From: Arthrobacter gandavensis
GTDB taxonomy: Bacteria; Actinomycetota; Actinomycetes; Actinomycetales; Micrococcaceae
Direction of reading: 5' to 3'
DNA: 64,000 nt
NCBI RefSeq assembly: GCF_009192735.1
Contig: NZ_VTFU01000001.1
Span: 1,116,001 to 1,180,000 of the forward strand
The notes beneath the pieces are model-generated. The model searched no databases. It worked only from the letters and a program-made list of their open reading frames with translations, and was not told the origin of the DNA. This document shows positions 1 to 7,362 of this stretch, piece after piece (positions within the stretch are counted from its first letter, which is position 1; every line of letters begins with the position of its first letter). A program made the position numbers and the translations under genes.

Positions 1-11
1 AGGTGCGCGCT

Positions 12-29
12 GTTTACTCAAGGGTAAAC
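12..29. repeat. Short inverted repeat upstream of pepA
   Basis: GTTTAC and GTAAAC arms separated by six bases. It lies far upstream of pepA and may belong to the unseen gene to the left. It could be an operator, but nothing else supports that. The rest of 30-204 shows only the pepA ribosome binding site. Confidence 0.25.
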
Positions 30-204
30 GCCGCCTCCCCCGCGTTTCATTCCCGTCCGCCGAGGGCGCACTCCCGCTTCGCAAACCTCGGCAGCGGCGG
101 CAAGAGACTACGATCTGTACAGAGGCGCCGCTCCGTACTGTGCGGGACGCGGGGGAAAAGCGGCACCAGCCAACCAATTCATGAATAGGTAAGGAAGAAA
201 CTTC

Positions 205-1737
205 GTGGTCAAAACGAACGAGCCAAATCTGTCGGTGGTCTCCCGGGACGTGCAGAAAGTACCGGCCCAGGCATTGGTGGTAGGGATTGGCCAGACGTCC
301 GGCGGCCCCGTTCTTGTTGAGAGTCCGCTGAGCCCGAAGGCGGCTTCCGCCCTCGCCGCGTCCCTGCCCCTGCTCGGCGTCACCGGTGCCGCCGACGAGG
401 TCCACCGCCTGCCCGGGCTGCCCGAAATGGAAGCCCAGATGCTGGTCCTGGCCGGAGTCGGCAAGGTCACCGCCGGGGTTCCGCTCACTGAGGAGGCCCT
501 GCGCCGCGCCGCCGGCTCCGCCGTCCGCCAGCTCGCCGGAACCGAGTCCGTTGCCCTGGCCCTGCCTGCCGCCACCGTGGCCGACGCCGCCGCCGTCGCC
601 GAGGGCGCCCTCTTCGGCGCCTACAGCTACACCGAACACCGCACCGACAAGGGCACCGCAGCCAAGAATCCCGTCAGCAGCATCATCGTTGTCACTCCCG
701 CCGCCGAGGAGAAGGCGCTCAAGCCGGCACTGGAACGCGCCCGCATCCTGGGCCGCGCCGTCAATGCCACCCGGACGCTGGTGAACCAGCCCCCGAGCCA
801 CCTCTACCCGGAAACCTTCGCCGCCGCCGCCAAGGATTTGGCCAAGCCCCTCTCGTCCAAGGTCAAGGTGACCGTTATGGACGAAAAGAAGCTGGAGCGT
901 GACGGCTTCGGCGGCCTGATGGGCGTGGGCAAGGGTTCCTCCCGCCCGCCGCGCATGGTCAAGGTGGAATACGCGCCGCAGCGCGCCAAGGCCAAGCTGG
1001 CCCTGGTGGGCAAGGGCATCACCTTTGACTCCGGCGGACTGTCGCTGAAGCCTGCCGCGGGCATGCAGACCATGAAGTGCGACATGGGCGGGGCCGCCGT
1101 CGTGCTCAACGCGCTGCTTGCCATCGCGGATCTGGGCCTGCCCGTCAAGGTCACCGCCTGGCTGTGCCTTGCGGAGAACATGCCCTCGGGCACCGCCCAG
1201 CGCCCCGGCGACGTCATGACGACCTACGGCGGCCGGACCGTTGAGGTGCTCAACACCGACGCCGAGGGCCGCCTGGTCATGGCCGACGGCCTCGTTGCCG
1301 CTTCCGAGGAAGCCCCTGATGTGCTGATCGACGTCGCCACCCTCACCGGCGCCCAGATGATCGCCCTGGGCAACCGCGTCTCGGCCGTCATGGGCGAGGA
1401 GGGCGTGCGCGACGCCGTGAAGGCCGCCGCGGACCGTGCCGGAGAACTCTTCTGGCCGATGCCCATTCCGGAGGAGCTGCGCGCCAGCCTGGACTCGCAG
1501 GTTGCCGACATCGCCAACCACGGCGAGCGGTTTGGCGGCATGATGACGGCGGCAACATTCCTGCGGGAGTTTGTCGGCGAAGTTGACGGCGTCAAGATCC
1601 CCTGGGCCCATCTGGACATTGCCGGTCCCGCCTTCAACGAAGGCTCGCCGTACGGCTACACGCCCAAGGAGGGCACCGGCGTCGCCGTCCGCACGCTGGT
1701 GGCCTACGCGGAAGACGTCGTCTCCCGCTCCGCCTAA
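205..1737 (+). CDS. pepA: Leucyl aminopeptidase (M17)
   Basis: Cytosolic metallo-aminopeptidase that removes N-terminal residues, typically leucine, from peptides. The 510-residue protein has the usual two-part M17 layout: a variable N-terminal macro-like domain (to about residue 170) and a catalytic C-terminal domain. The metal and substrate motif GITFDSGGLSLKP is at about 271-283 and the family signature NTDAEGRL at 350-357. The start is GTG, chosen because AAGGAAG lies 7 bases upstream and the N-terminus fits the family. It is followed by a 204-base gap and then lpdA on the same strand, so the two could share transcripts, although a large hairpin lies between them. Family assignment is secure; the physiological peptide substrates are not visible. 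Confidence 0.96.
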   Translation: MVKTNEPNLSVVSRDVQKVPAQALVVGIGQTSGGPVLVESPLSPKAASALAASLPLLGVTGAADEVHRLPGLPEMEAQMLVLAGVGKVTAGVPLTEEALRRAAGSAVRQLAGTESVALALPAATVADAAAVAEGALFGAYSYTEHRTDKGTAAKNPVSSIIVVTPAAEEKALKPALERARILGRAVNATRTLVNQPPSHLYPETFAAAAKDLAKPLSSKVKVTVMDEKKLERDGFGGLMGVGKGSSRPPRMVKVEYAPQRAKAKLALVGKGITFDSGGLSLKPAAGMQTMKCDMGGAAVVLNALLAIADLGLPVKVTAWLCLAENMPSGTAQRPGDVMTTYGGRTVEVLNTDAEGRLVMADGLVAASEEAPDVLIDVATLTGAQMIALGNRVSAVMGEEGVRDAVKAAADRAGELFWPMPIPEELRASLDSQVADIANHGERFGGMMTAATFLREFVGEVDGVKIPWAHLDIAGPAFNEGSPYGYTPKEGTGVAVRTLVAYAEDVVSRSA

Positions 1738-1799
1738 GCCCGGCCTATAGCACCGGCCCCGTTCAGGGGCCACCGGTAACGACCGTTGTGACTGGTGTT

Positions 1800-1870
1800 T
1801 CTCATTACACTTCCCGCCGGCGGGCCTTCATCGAGTGGATGGAGTCCTGCCGGCGGGATAGTGTGAGAGA
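1800..1870. repeat. Long imperfect hairpin between pepA and lpdA
   Basis: A single stem-loop of about 31 pairs. Arms 1800-1824 and 1846-1870 pair around a CCCGCCGGCGGG-type core, and 1826-1832 pairs with 1838-1844 around the loop GAGTG. Only a few mismatches, bulges and G-U pairs occur. There is no T-tract after either arm. It could terminate pepA transcription, shape the lpdA leader, or be a small repeat element. The pairing is seen directly; the role is not. Confidence 0.6.
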
Positions 1871-1941
1871 CAATCACGACCGCCCAAATCACTAAAACGA
1901 CGCGCCCATGTGCGTCACCGATTACGCGAGGGAGCGTCCAA

Positions 1942-3324
1942 GTGGCCGAAAAGGCAACTGCGCAAGAATTCGACATCCTGATCCTTGGAGGAGGAAGCGG
2001 CGGTTACGCCGCTGCCCTTCGCTCCGTGGAGCTGGGTTTCTCAGTAGGACTTATCGAAAAGGGAAAGCTGGGCGGCACCTGCCTGCACAACGGCTGCATC
2101 CCCACCAAGGCCCTGCTGCACTCGGCGGAAATCGCCGAGAACGCCAAGTCCGCTTCGAAGTACGGCATTAAGGCCACCTTCGACTCCGTGGACATGACGG
2201 CAGTGAACTCCTACAAGGACAACATCATTGCGGGCAAGTTCCGCGGCCTCCAGGGCCTGATCAAGTCCAAGGGCATCACCGTCATTGAGGGCGAAGGCAA
2301 GCTCACCAGCGAAAAGACCATTGAGGTCAACGGCGAGACCTACACGGGCGCCAACATCATCCTGGCCACCGGCTCCTACTCCCGCTCACTCCCGGGCCTG
2401 GAAATCGGCGGCAAGGTCATCACCTCCGACCAGGCGCTGAAGATGGACACCGTTCCCAAGAGCGCCATCATCCTCGGCGGCGGCGTCATTGGCGTCGAGT
2501 TCGCCTCGGTCTGGAACTCCTTCGGCGTGGACGTCACCATCATCGAAGGCCTGCCGTCGCTGGTCCCCAACGAAGACGCGGCAATCATCAAGCAGCTCGA
2601 GCGCGCGTACAAGAAGCGCGGCATCAAGTTCAGCACCGGCATCTTCTTTGACAACGTCAAGCAGAACGACGACGGCGTCGTCGTCACGCTGGCGGACGGC
2701 AAGACCTACGAAGCGGACCTGATGCTCGTGGCCGTGGGCCGCGGCCCGGTCACCGCCAACCTGGGTTACGAAGAAGCCGGCCTGACCATGGACCGCGGCT
2801 TCGTCATCACCAACGAGCGCCTGCACACCGGCGTGGGCAACGTCTACGCCGTGGGCGACATCGTTCCCGGCCTGCAGCTGGCGCACCGCGGCTTCCAGCA
2901 GGGCATTTTCGTCGCCGAGGAAATCGCCGGCCTCAAGCCGGTCATCGTCGAAGACGTCAACATCCCCAAGGTCACCTACTGCGAGCCGGAAATCGCTTCC
3001 GTGGGCCTGACCGAAAAGGCCGCCAAGGCCAAGCTCGGCGATGAAAACGTCCAGGTCCAGGAATACAACCTGGCCGGCAACGGCAAGACCTCCATCCTGG
3101 GCTCCTCCGGCCTGATCAAGATGGTCCGCGAGAAGGACGGCCCCATTGTGGGCGTCCACATGATCGGCGGACGCATCGGCGAGCAGATCGGTGAAGCGCA
3201 GCTGATCGTGAACTGGGAAGCATACCCGGAAGACCTCGCGAGCCTGCTGCACGCACACCCGACGCAGAATGAAGCCCTCGGCGAAGCCGCAATGGCCCTC
3301 GCCGGCAAGCCCCTGCACGGCTAG
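1942..3324 (+). CDS. lpdA: Dihydrolipoyl dehydrogenase (E3)
   Basis: FAD-dependent E3 subunit that reoxidises dihydrolipoyl groups of 2-oxoacid dehydrogenase complexes, passing electrons to NAD+. In 460 residues it shows the FAD-binding GGGSGG at 16-21, the redox-active disulfide pair Cys47/Cys52 in GGTCLHNGCIPTK, a second Rossmann motif GGGVIG near residue 178, the FAD motif YAVGD near 312, and the C-terminal catalytic pair His439/Glu444 in HPTQNE. GTG start with AGGGAG 7 bases upstream. sucB, whose lipoyl domains are its substrate, follows 119 bases downstream, and lipB-lipA are 10 kb away. Confidence 0.97.
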   Translation: MAEKATAQEFDILILGGGSGGYAAALRSVELGFSVGLIEKGKLGGTCLHNGCIPTKALLHSAEIAENAKSASKYGIKATFDSVDMTAVNSYKDNIIAGKFRGLQGLIKSKGITVIEGEGKLTSEKTIEVNGETYTGANIILATGSYSRSLPGLEIGGKVITSDQALKMDTVPKSAIILGGGVIGVEFASVWNSFGVDVTIIEGLPSLVPNEDAAIIKQLERAYKKRGIKFSTGIFFDNVKQNDDGVVVTLADGKTYEADLMLVAVGRGPVTANLGYEEAGLTMDRGFVITNERLHTGVGNVYAVGDIVPGLQLAHRGFQQGIFVAEEIAGLKPVIVEDVNIPKVTYCEPEIASVGLTEKAAKAKLGDENVQVQEYNLAGNGKTSILGSSGLIKMVREKDGPIVGVHMIGGRIGEQIGEAQLIVNWEAYPEDLASLLHAHPTQNEALGEAAMALAGKPLHG

Positions 3325-3342
3325 ACCAAGAACCACCTGCCC

Positions 3343-3375
3343 AGTGCACCCGGCAGGTAACCCTCCGGGTGCACT
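3343..3375 (+). other. Stem-loop in the lpdA-sucB gap
   Basis: AGTGCACCCGG (3343-3353) pairs with CCGGGTGCACT (3365-3375), an 11-bp perfect stem with an 11-base loop and no T-run. It may partly terminate lpdA transcription or protect an mRNA end within the lpdA-sucB transcript. Confidence 0.5.
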
Positions 3376-3443
3376 AGGCTTCACACCACCAGCACCAGCG
3401 GTACGGCTGGTCAACAGATCTAACAAGGAGAAACGGGGACAAT

Positions 3444-5213
3444 ATGTCTGAAACCGTGAACTTACCCGCCCTTGGCGAAAGCGTCACCGAAGGCACCGTC
3501 ACCCGCTGGCTCAAGGCCGTGGGCGACAGCGTTGAGGTAGACGAGCCGCTGCTGGAAGTATCCACCGACAAGGTTGATACCGAGATCCCCTCCCCCGTTG
3601 CCGGCGTGATCGAGGAAATCCTCGTCGCCGAAGACGAAACCGCTGAGGTTGGCCAGGCGCTGGTGCGCATTGGCGACGGCTCCGGCTCCGCTGAAGCTGC
3701 TCCCGCCGAGGAAGCCCCGGCCGAAGAGGCTCCCGCCGAGGAAGCCCCGGCCGAAGAGGCACCTGCAGAGGAAGCTCCGGCACAGGACGCTCCCGCCGCC
3801 GAGTCCTCCGACTCAGCCGAGGGCACCGACGTGACCCTGCCCGCGCTGGGCGAGTCCGTCACCGAGGGCACCGTCACCCGCTGGCTCAAGGCCGTGGGCG
3901 ATGACGTCGAGGTTGACGAGCCCCTGCTCGAGGTATCCACCGACAAGGTTGACACCGAGATCCCTTCCCCCGTGGCCGGCAAGCTGCTGGAAATCCGCGT
4001 CAACGAAGATGACACCGCCGAGGTTGGCGCCGTCCTGGCCGTCATCGGTTCCGGTGCCGCCGCTCCGGCAAAGGCTGAGCCCAAGAAAGCCGAGCCCGTA
4101 GCGGCAGCTTCCAAGGACGAGCGCGAAGCTCCGGCTGCGGAGCCGAAGAAGGAAGAAGCGCCTGCCCCGAAGCAGGAGGAGAAGAAGCCTGAGCCCAAGG
4201 CCGAGGCACCCAAGCAGGAAGCTCCGAAGCAGGAAGCTCCCGCCGCCTCCGAGCCCGAAGGCACCTACGTCACCCCGCTGGTGCGCAAGCTCGCCAACCA
4301 GCACGGCGTGGACCTGTCCACGGTCAAGGGTTCCGGCGTCGCCGGCCGCATCCGCAAGCAGGATGTCCTCGAGGCTGCCGAAGCCAAGAAGGCTGCTGAC
4401 TCCAAGCCCGCCGCCGCACCGGCAGCTTCCCCGGCGTCCTCGTCCTCGGACAAGGCAGCACCGGCACAGATCAGCGAAGCAAGCGCCAAGCTGCGCGGCA
4501 CCACGGTGAAGGCACCGCGGATCCGCCAGACGATCGCCCGCCGCATGGTCGAGTCGCTGCAGGTCTCGGCTCAGCTGACCCAGGTCCAGGAAGTGGACAT
4601 GACGCGCATCGCCAAGCTGCGCGCCTCCGCCAAGGAATCCTTCGCCGCCCAGAACGGCGCGAAGCTCACCTTCCTGCCGTTCATCGCCAAGGCCGTGACC
4701 GAAGCGCTCAAGCAGCACCCCAAGCTGAACGCTTCCTACGACTCGGACGCCCAGCAGATCACGTACCACGACGCCGAGCACCTCGCGATCGCCGTGGACA
4801 CCGAAAAGGGCCTGCTGGTTCCGGTCATCAACGATGCCGGCGACCTGAACATCGCCGGCCTGGCCAAGCGCATCGGCGACGTCGGTTCGCGGACCAAGAA
4901 CGGCAAGATCGGTCCGGACGAGCTGTCCGGCGGAACCTTCACGATCACCAACATCGGTTCCGTGGGCGCGCTCTTCGACACCCCGATCATCAACCAGCCG
5001 CAGGTGGGCATCCTGGGCACCGGTGCGATCGTCAAGCGTCCCGTCGTCCTGACCGACGCCGAGGGCAACGACACCATTGCCATCCGCTCCATGATGTACC
5101 TGTCCCTGTCCTATGACCACCGCCTGGTGGACGGCGCAGATGCAGGCCGCTTCCTGCAGACGCTGAAGGCACGGCTTGAAGAAGGCAACTTCTCGGCGGA
5201 CCTGGGCCTGTAA
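3444..5213 (+). CDS. sucB: Dihydrolipoamide acyltransferase (E2), two lipoyl domains
   Basis: E2 core of a 2-oxoacid dehydrogenase complex, transferring acyl groups from lipoamide to CoA. The 589 residues run in this order: lipoyl domain 1 (about 3-77, lipoyl-lysine K43), an acidic Ala/Pro/Glu linker built on an EEAPA repeat (about 84-113), lipoyl domain 2 (about 129-202, K168), an Ala/Lys/Glu/Pro linker, the peripheral-subunit-binding domain (about 275-312) and the catalytic domain ending in [15 protein letters not shown] with the active-site His and Asp. It is usually annotated sucB in actinobacteria, where this E2 may serve the pyruvate complex; the sequence alone does not settle the substrate. 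AAGGAG precedes the ATG. The two lipoyl modules are nearly identical at DNA level. Confidence 0.93.
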   Translation: MSETVNLPALGESVTEGTVTRWLKAVGDSVEVDEPLLEVSTDKVDTEIPSPVAGVIEEILVAEDETAEVGQALVRIGDGSGSAEAAPAEEAPAEEAPAEEAPAEEAPAEEAPAQDAPAAESSDSAEGTDVTLPALGESVTEGTVTRWLKAVGDDVEVDEPLLEVSTDKVDTEIPSPVAGKLLEIRVNEDDTAEVGAVLAVIGSGAAAPAKAEPKKAEPVAAASKDEREAPAAEPKKEEAPAPKQEEKKPEPKAEAPKQEAPKQEAPAASEPEGTYVTPLVRKLANQHGVDLSTVKGSGVAGRIRKQDVLEAAEAKKAADSKPAAAPAASPASSSSDKAAPAQISEASAKLRGTTVKAPRIRQTIARRMVESLQVSAQLTQVQEVDMTRIAKLRASAKESFAAQNGAKLTFLPFIAKAVTEALKQHPKLNASYDSDAQQITYHDAEHLAIAVDTEKGLLVPVINDAGDLNIAGLAKRIGDVGSRTKNGKIGPDELSGGTFTITNIGSVGALFDTPIINQPQVGILGTGAIVKRPVVLTDAEGNDTIAIRSMMYLSLSYDHRLVDGADAGRFLQTLKARLEEGNFSADLGL

Positions 5214-5239
5214 CTTCAGGATCCGGTAGCCGTTGAGCC

Positions 5240-5275
5240 GCAAAGGGCGCTTTCCTTCGGGAAGGCGCCCTTTGC
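5240..5275 (+). terminator. Hairpin terminator after sucB
   Basis: A 16-bp stem (GCAAAGGGCGC... pairing with ...GCGCCCTTTGC, one G-U pair) closed by a TTCG tetraloop, 26 bases after the sucB stop. There is no long T-tract, as is common for actinobacterial terminators. Confidence 0.8.
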
Positions 5276-5360
5276 GCTGCTTGGACCGAACCGTTCTACC
5301 TGTTGTAGAAAAGTTACCCGTGAGGCACCGCTCCGGCACAGAATGCTGACGGACTGTCGG

Positions 5361-5366
5361 TAAACT
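5361..5366 (+). promoter_or_regulatory. -10 box for a leaderless gene
   Basis: TAAACT ends exactly 6 bases before the ATG at 5373, placing the transcript start at or next to the start codon. GGGGG lies too close to the ATG to be a normal ribosome binding site. Confidence 0.6.
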
Positions 5367-5372
5367 GGGGGC

Positions 5373-5720
5373 ATGGACTTCCTACAGAGCTTCCTTGTCT
5401 TCCTGCACATCCTTGGCGCAGCCATCATCGTCGGCATCTGGTTCGCGAGGATCAAGAACCCCACCGTGATGCCCGGCCAGTTCCACGCGGCACTGTTGCA
5501 GCTGGTGACCGGTTTGCTGCTCGTTGGCCTGGCCGAGATGGATGACTACGACGTCAACCACATCAAGATCGCCGTCAAACTCACGGTCACCCTGGTCATT
5601 GCCGTCCTCGCCTTCATCGGCCAGCGCCGGTACAAGAAGGATCAGCCGGTGAGCGGACTCCTGGCCAACGGCGTCGGCATCCTGACGGTGCTCAATATCG
5701 CCCTTGCCACCATGTGGTAA
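5373..5720 (+). CDS. Small integral membrane protein
   Basis: 115 residues with about four hydrophobic segments (roughly 4-22, 34-53, 65-84 and 95-113), little charge outside short loops, and no recognisable catalytic motif. Homologous unnamed membrane proteins are widespread in Micrococcaceae, but I cannot assign a function. The start is supported by a -10 box 6 bases upstream and a plausible first membrane segment. It sits between the sucB terminator and a terminator-like hairpin before osmC, so it is probably monocistronic. Confidence 0.85.
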   Translation: MDFLQSFLVFLHILGAAIIVGIWFARIKNPTVMPGQFHAALLQLVTGLLLVGLAEMDDYDVNHIKIAVKLTVTLVIAVLAFIGQRRYKKDQPVSGLLANGVGILTVLNIALATMW

Positions 5721-5806
5721 CAACCGTTTGACGAACATCCGCAGTGATCGGCCCGGTGGCGCATCCGCTCCGGCCGCTGCGGTGGATCATGCCGCACGAC
5801 TCTGAA

Positions 5807-5858
5807 TAGGATGGGATGAAGTGCCGGCGCCTGCCGGCCTTCATCCCATCCGCTTTTT
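5807..5858 (+). terminator. Terminator-like hairpin overlapping a possible osmC promoter
   Basis: Arms 5809-5821 and 5839-5851 are perfectly complementary over 13 bp. They extend inward by 5823-5828 pairing with 5833-5838 (one bulged T, 4-base loop) and are followed by GCTTTTT. This has the form of an intrinsic terminator for the upstream gene. TAGGAT at 5807-5812 is a good -10 box and overlaps the left arm; transcripts starting from it (about 5818-5820) would lack most of the left arm. Confidence 0.65.
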
Positions 5859-5870
5859 AAGGAGCCCCCC

Positions 5871-6299
5871 ATGGCTACAGTCCGCTCAGCCCACACCGTA
5901 TGGAACGGCGATCTCTTCAACGGCAAGGGCGAGGTCACCCTCGACAGCTCCGGCCTGGGAACCTACGACGTCACGTGGAAGGCCCGCGCCGAGGAAGCCA
6001 ACGGCAAGACCAGCCCCGAGGAACTCATCGCCGCAGCCCACTCGGCCTGCTTCTCCATGGCCTTCAGCAACGGCCTGGCCGAAGCCGGCAAGACCGCCGA
6101 GCGGATTGAAACGTCGGCGGACGTTACCTTCGTTCCCGGGACCGGCATCACCGAAAGCCTGCTCAAGGTGACCGCTGTTGTCCCCGGCCTCACCGCAGAG
6201 GAGTTCGAGGACATCGCCGAAGCAGCCAAGAGCGGCTGCCCGGTTTCCCAGGCCCTCGCCGGAATCAAGATCTCCCTGGAAGCCACCCTCGAGTCCTAG
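5871..6299 (+). CDS. OsmC/Ohr-family peroxiredoxin
   Basis: Thiol-dependent hydroperoxide reductase family acting on organic peroxides in the cytosol. The 142-residue protein has the two family cysteines, Cys60 in AHSACFSMAF and Cys123 in KSGCPVSQAL, and the usual length and alpha/beta layout. Closest in type to OsmC rather than Ohr, since it has the long N-terminal strand pair (HTVWNGDL) and lacks the Ohr pattern. AAGGAG sits 6 bases before the ATG. A terminator-like hairpin immediately upstream isolates it from the preceding gene, and a two-way terminator separates it from crcB. Confidence 0.92.
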   Translation: MATVRSAHTVWNGDLFNGKGEVTLDSSGLGTYDVTWKARAEEANGKTSPEELIAAAHSACFSMAFSNGLAEAGKTAERIETSADVTFVPGTGITESLLKVTAVVPGLTAEEFEDIAEAAKSGCPVSQALAGIKISLEATLES

Positions 6300-6313
6300 G
6301 CTCCAGTTCTGCC

Positions 6314-6359
6314 ATGCCACACGGCCCCTGTCCCGCCCGGGGCAGGGGCCGTGTGGCAT
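6314..6359. terminator. Two-way terminator between osmC and crcB
   Basis: ATGCCACACGGCCCCTG (6314-6330) pairs with CAGGGGCCGTGTGGCAT (6343-6359), a perfect 17-bp stem between convergent genes, followed by TTTCGGTTT on the plus side. Confidence 0.85.
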
Positions 6360-6379
6360 TTCGGTTTCCCCGCCGAACC

Positions 6380-6757
6380 CTAGAGCGCCGCTCCCACCCC
6401 GAGTCCGATGACGGCGGCTGCCACCGAGAGCACAAGCATCACAACACCGCTGACGAATGACGCGCCAAGGCGGCCCTGTTTTATCAGCTGTACGGTCTCG
6501 TAACTCGCAGTGCTGAAGGTTGTATAGCCGCTCAGGAACCCGGCACCAATCAAGACGCTGAGGTCTGTAGGCTCCAGGCGTGTGAGGGTGAGCCCGGTGA
6601 GCAGCCCGAGCACAAGGGATCCGGAGACATTGATAATCGTTGTTGCCCAGGGGAAAGAGGTCTTCAGGTGCGACCGAATAAGGTCGTCAATCACGAACCG
6701 CGCGACGGCGCCCAGCCCGCCGGCCAGCACCAGCACCAGAAAGACTGCGGGGGTCAT
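6380..6757 (-). CDS. crcB: Fluoride-specific channel CrcB, copy 1
   Basis: Inner-membrane subunit of the Fluc/CrcB fluoride exporter. 125 residues, four membrane segments, with family motifs GGLGAVARF near the N-terminus and GFLSGYTTFSTASYE near residues 73-87 (the family GF.GG.TTFSTF region). It overlaps the second crcB by ATGA, so the two are translationally coupled and probably form a heterodimeric channel, as paired crcB genes do in other Gram-positive bacteria. I did not recognise a fluoride riboswitch upstream. Confidence 0.93.
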   Translation of the reverse strand: MTPAVFLVLVLAGGLGAVARFVIDDLIRSHLKTSFPWATTIINVSGSLVLGLLTGLTLTRLEPTDLSVLIGAGFLSGYTTFSTASYETVQLIKQGRLGASFVSGVVMLVLSVAAAVIGLGVGAAL

Positions 6758-7212
6758 GAAGAAGCCCCACGCCGGCCGCTGTTCCGTCCACCCGGGCCAC
6801 GGATGCTGATTCTGCTCGCCACGGCAATGCCCGCCCAGGTGCCGCAGGCTCCTACCAGCACAGTTCCGAGTGCGTATATTAGCGCCGCCCAGGGCAGAGA
6901 GTCGCTGAGATACAGAGCGGTGCCGGTGGCCAGCGAACTGTAGGTGGTGAAGCCGCCACAGAAACCCGTCCCGAGCAGCAGCTTGAGCTTCCTGCCGGTC
7001 GGCGAACTGCCCGTGCGGGTGATGGCCTCATAGAGGCAGCCAAGCAAAAAGGCTCCAATCACGTTGATGACAGGGATGGCCACTGAAACTTCGCCCAGGT
7101 TCGGGATGACCAGTGCAAGGCCTTCACGTCCGGCCACACCAGCGGCACCGCCAACGAAAACCAGTGCCATTGGCCCCCAACGCACATGTGCAACACGGCT
7201 GCCGGCGCTCAT
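6754..7212 (-). CDS. crcB: Fluoride-specific channel CrcB, copy 2
   Basis: Partner of the downstream crcB. 152 residues from the chosen ATG at 7212, which has GAGG about 7 bases upstream. The frame is open further upstream to 7329, but that part is basic, low-complexity sequence unlike the family. Motifs GGAAGVAGREGL and GFCGGFTTYSSLATG mark the CrcB fold with four membrane segments. It ends in a short Arg/Gly-rich tail. The gene starts 150 bases after the end of the protease gene on the same strand and could be cotranscribed with it. Confidence 0.9.
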   Translation of the reverse strand: MSAGSRVAHVRWGPMALVFVGGAAGVAGREGLALVIPNLGEVSVAIPVINVIGAFLLGCLYEAITRTGSSPTGRKLKLLLGTGFCGGFTTYSSLATGTALYLSDSLPWAALIYALGTVLVGACGTWAGIAVASRISIRGPGGRNSGRRGASS

Positions 7213-7362
7213 TCGGCAACCTCGGGCAGGTCCGGAGGTGCATCGACCACACAGGCGGACAGCAGCAGCACCGAACGTGGTGGTAATCCAGCGGGGGTGC
7301 CGGCGCCCCACGGCGGTCCGGCCTGGCACTGGGGAAACGGGGCCGGGCCGAGACCGTGGGCC

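Noticed and set aside
2386-3426. Long minus-strand open frame opposite lpdA
   Set aside because: Antisense shadow of lpdA, produced by high GC at third positions; no domain or ribosome binding site.
3813-5339. 508-residue minus-strand frame opposite sucB
   Set aside because: Shadow of sucB; low-complexity Gly/Leu/Arg sequence without family motifs.
7213-7362. Fluoride riboswitch before the crcB pair
   Set aside because: I could not find the characteristic conserved stems; the region is GC-rich with no clear aptamer.
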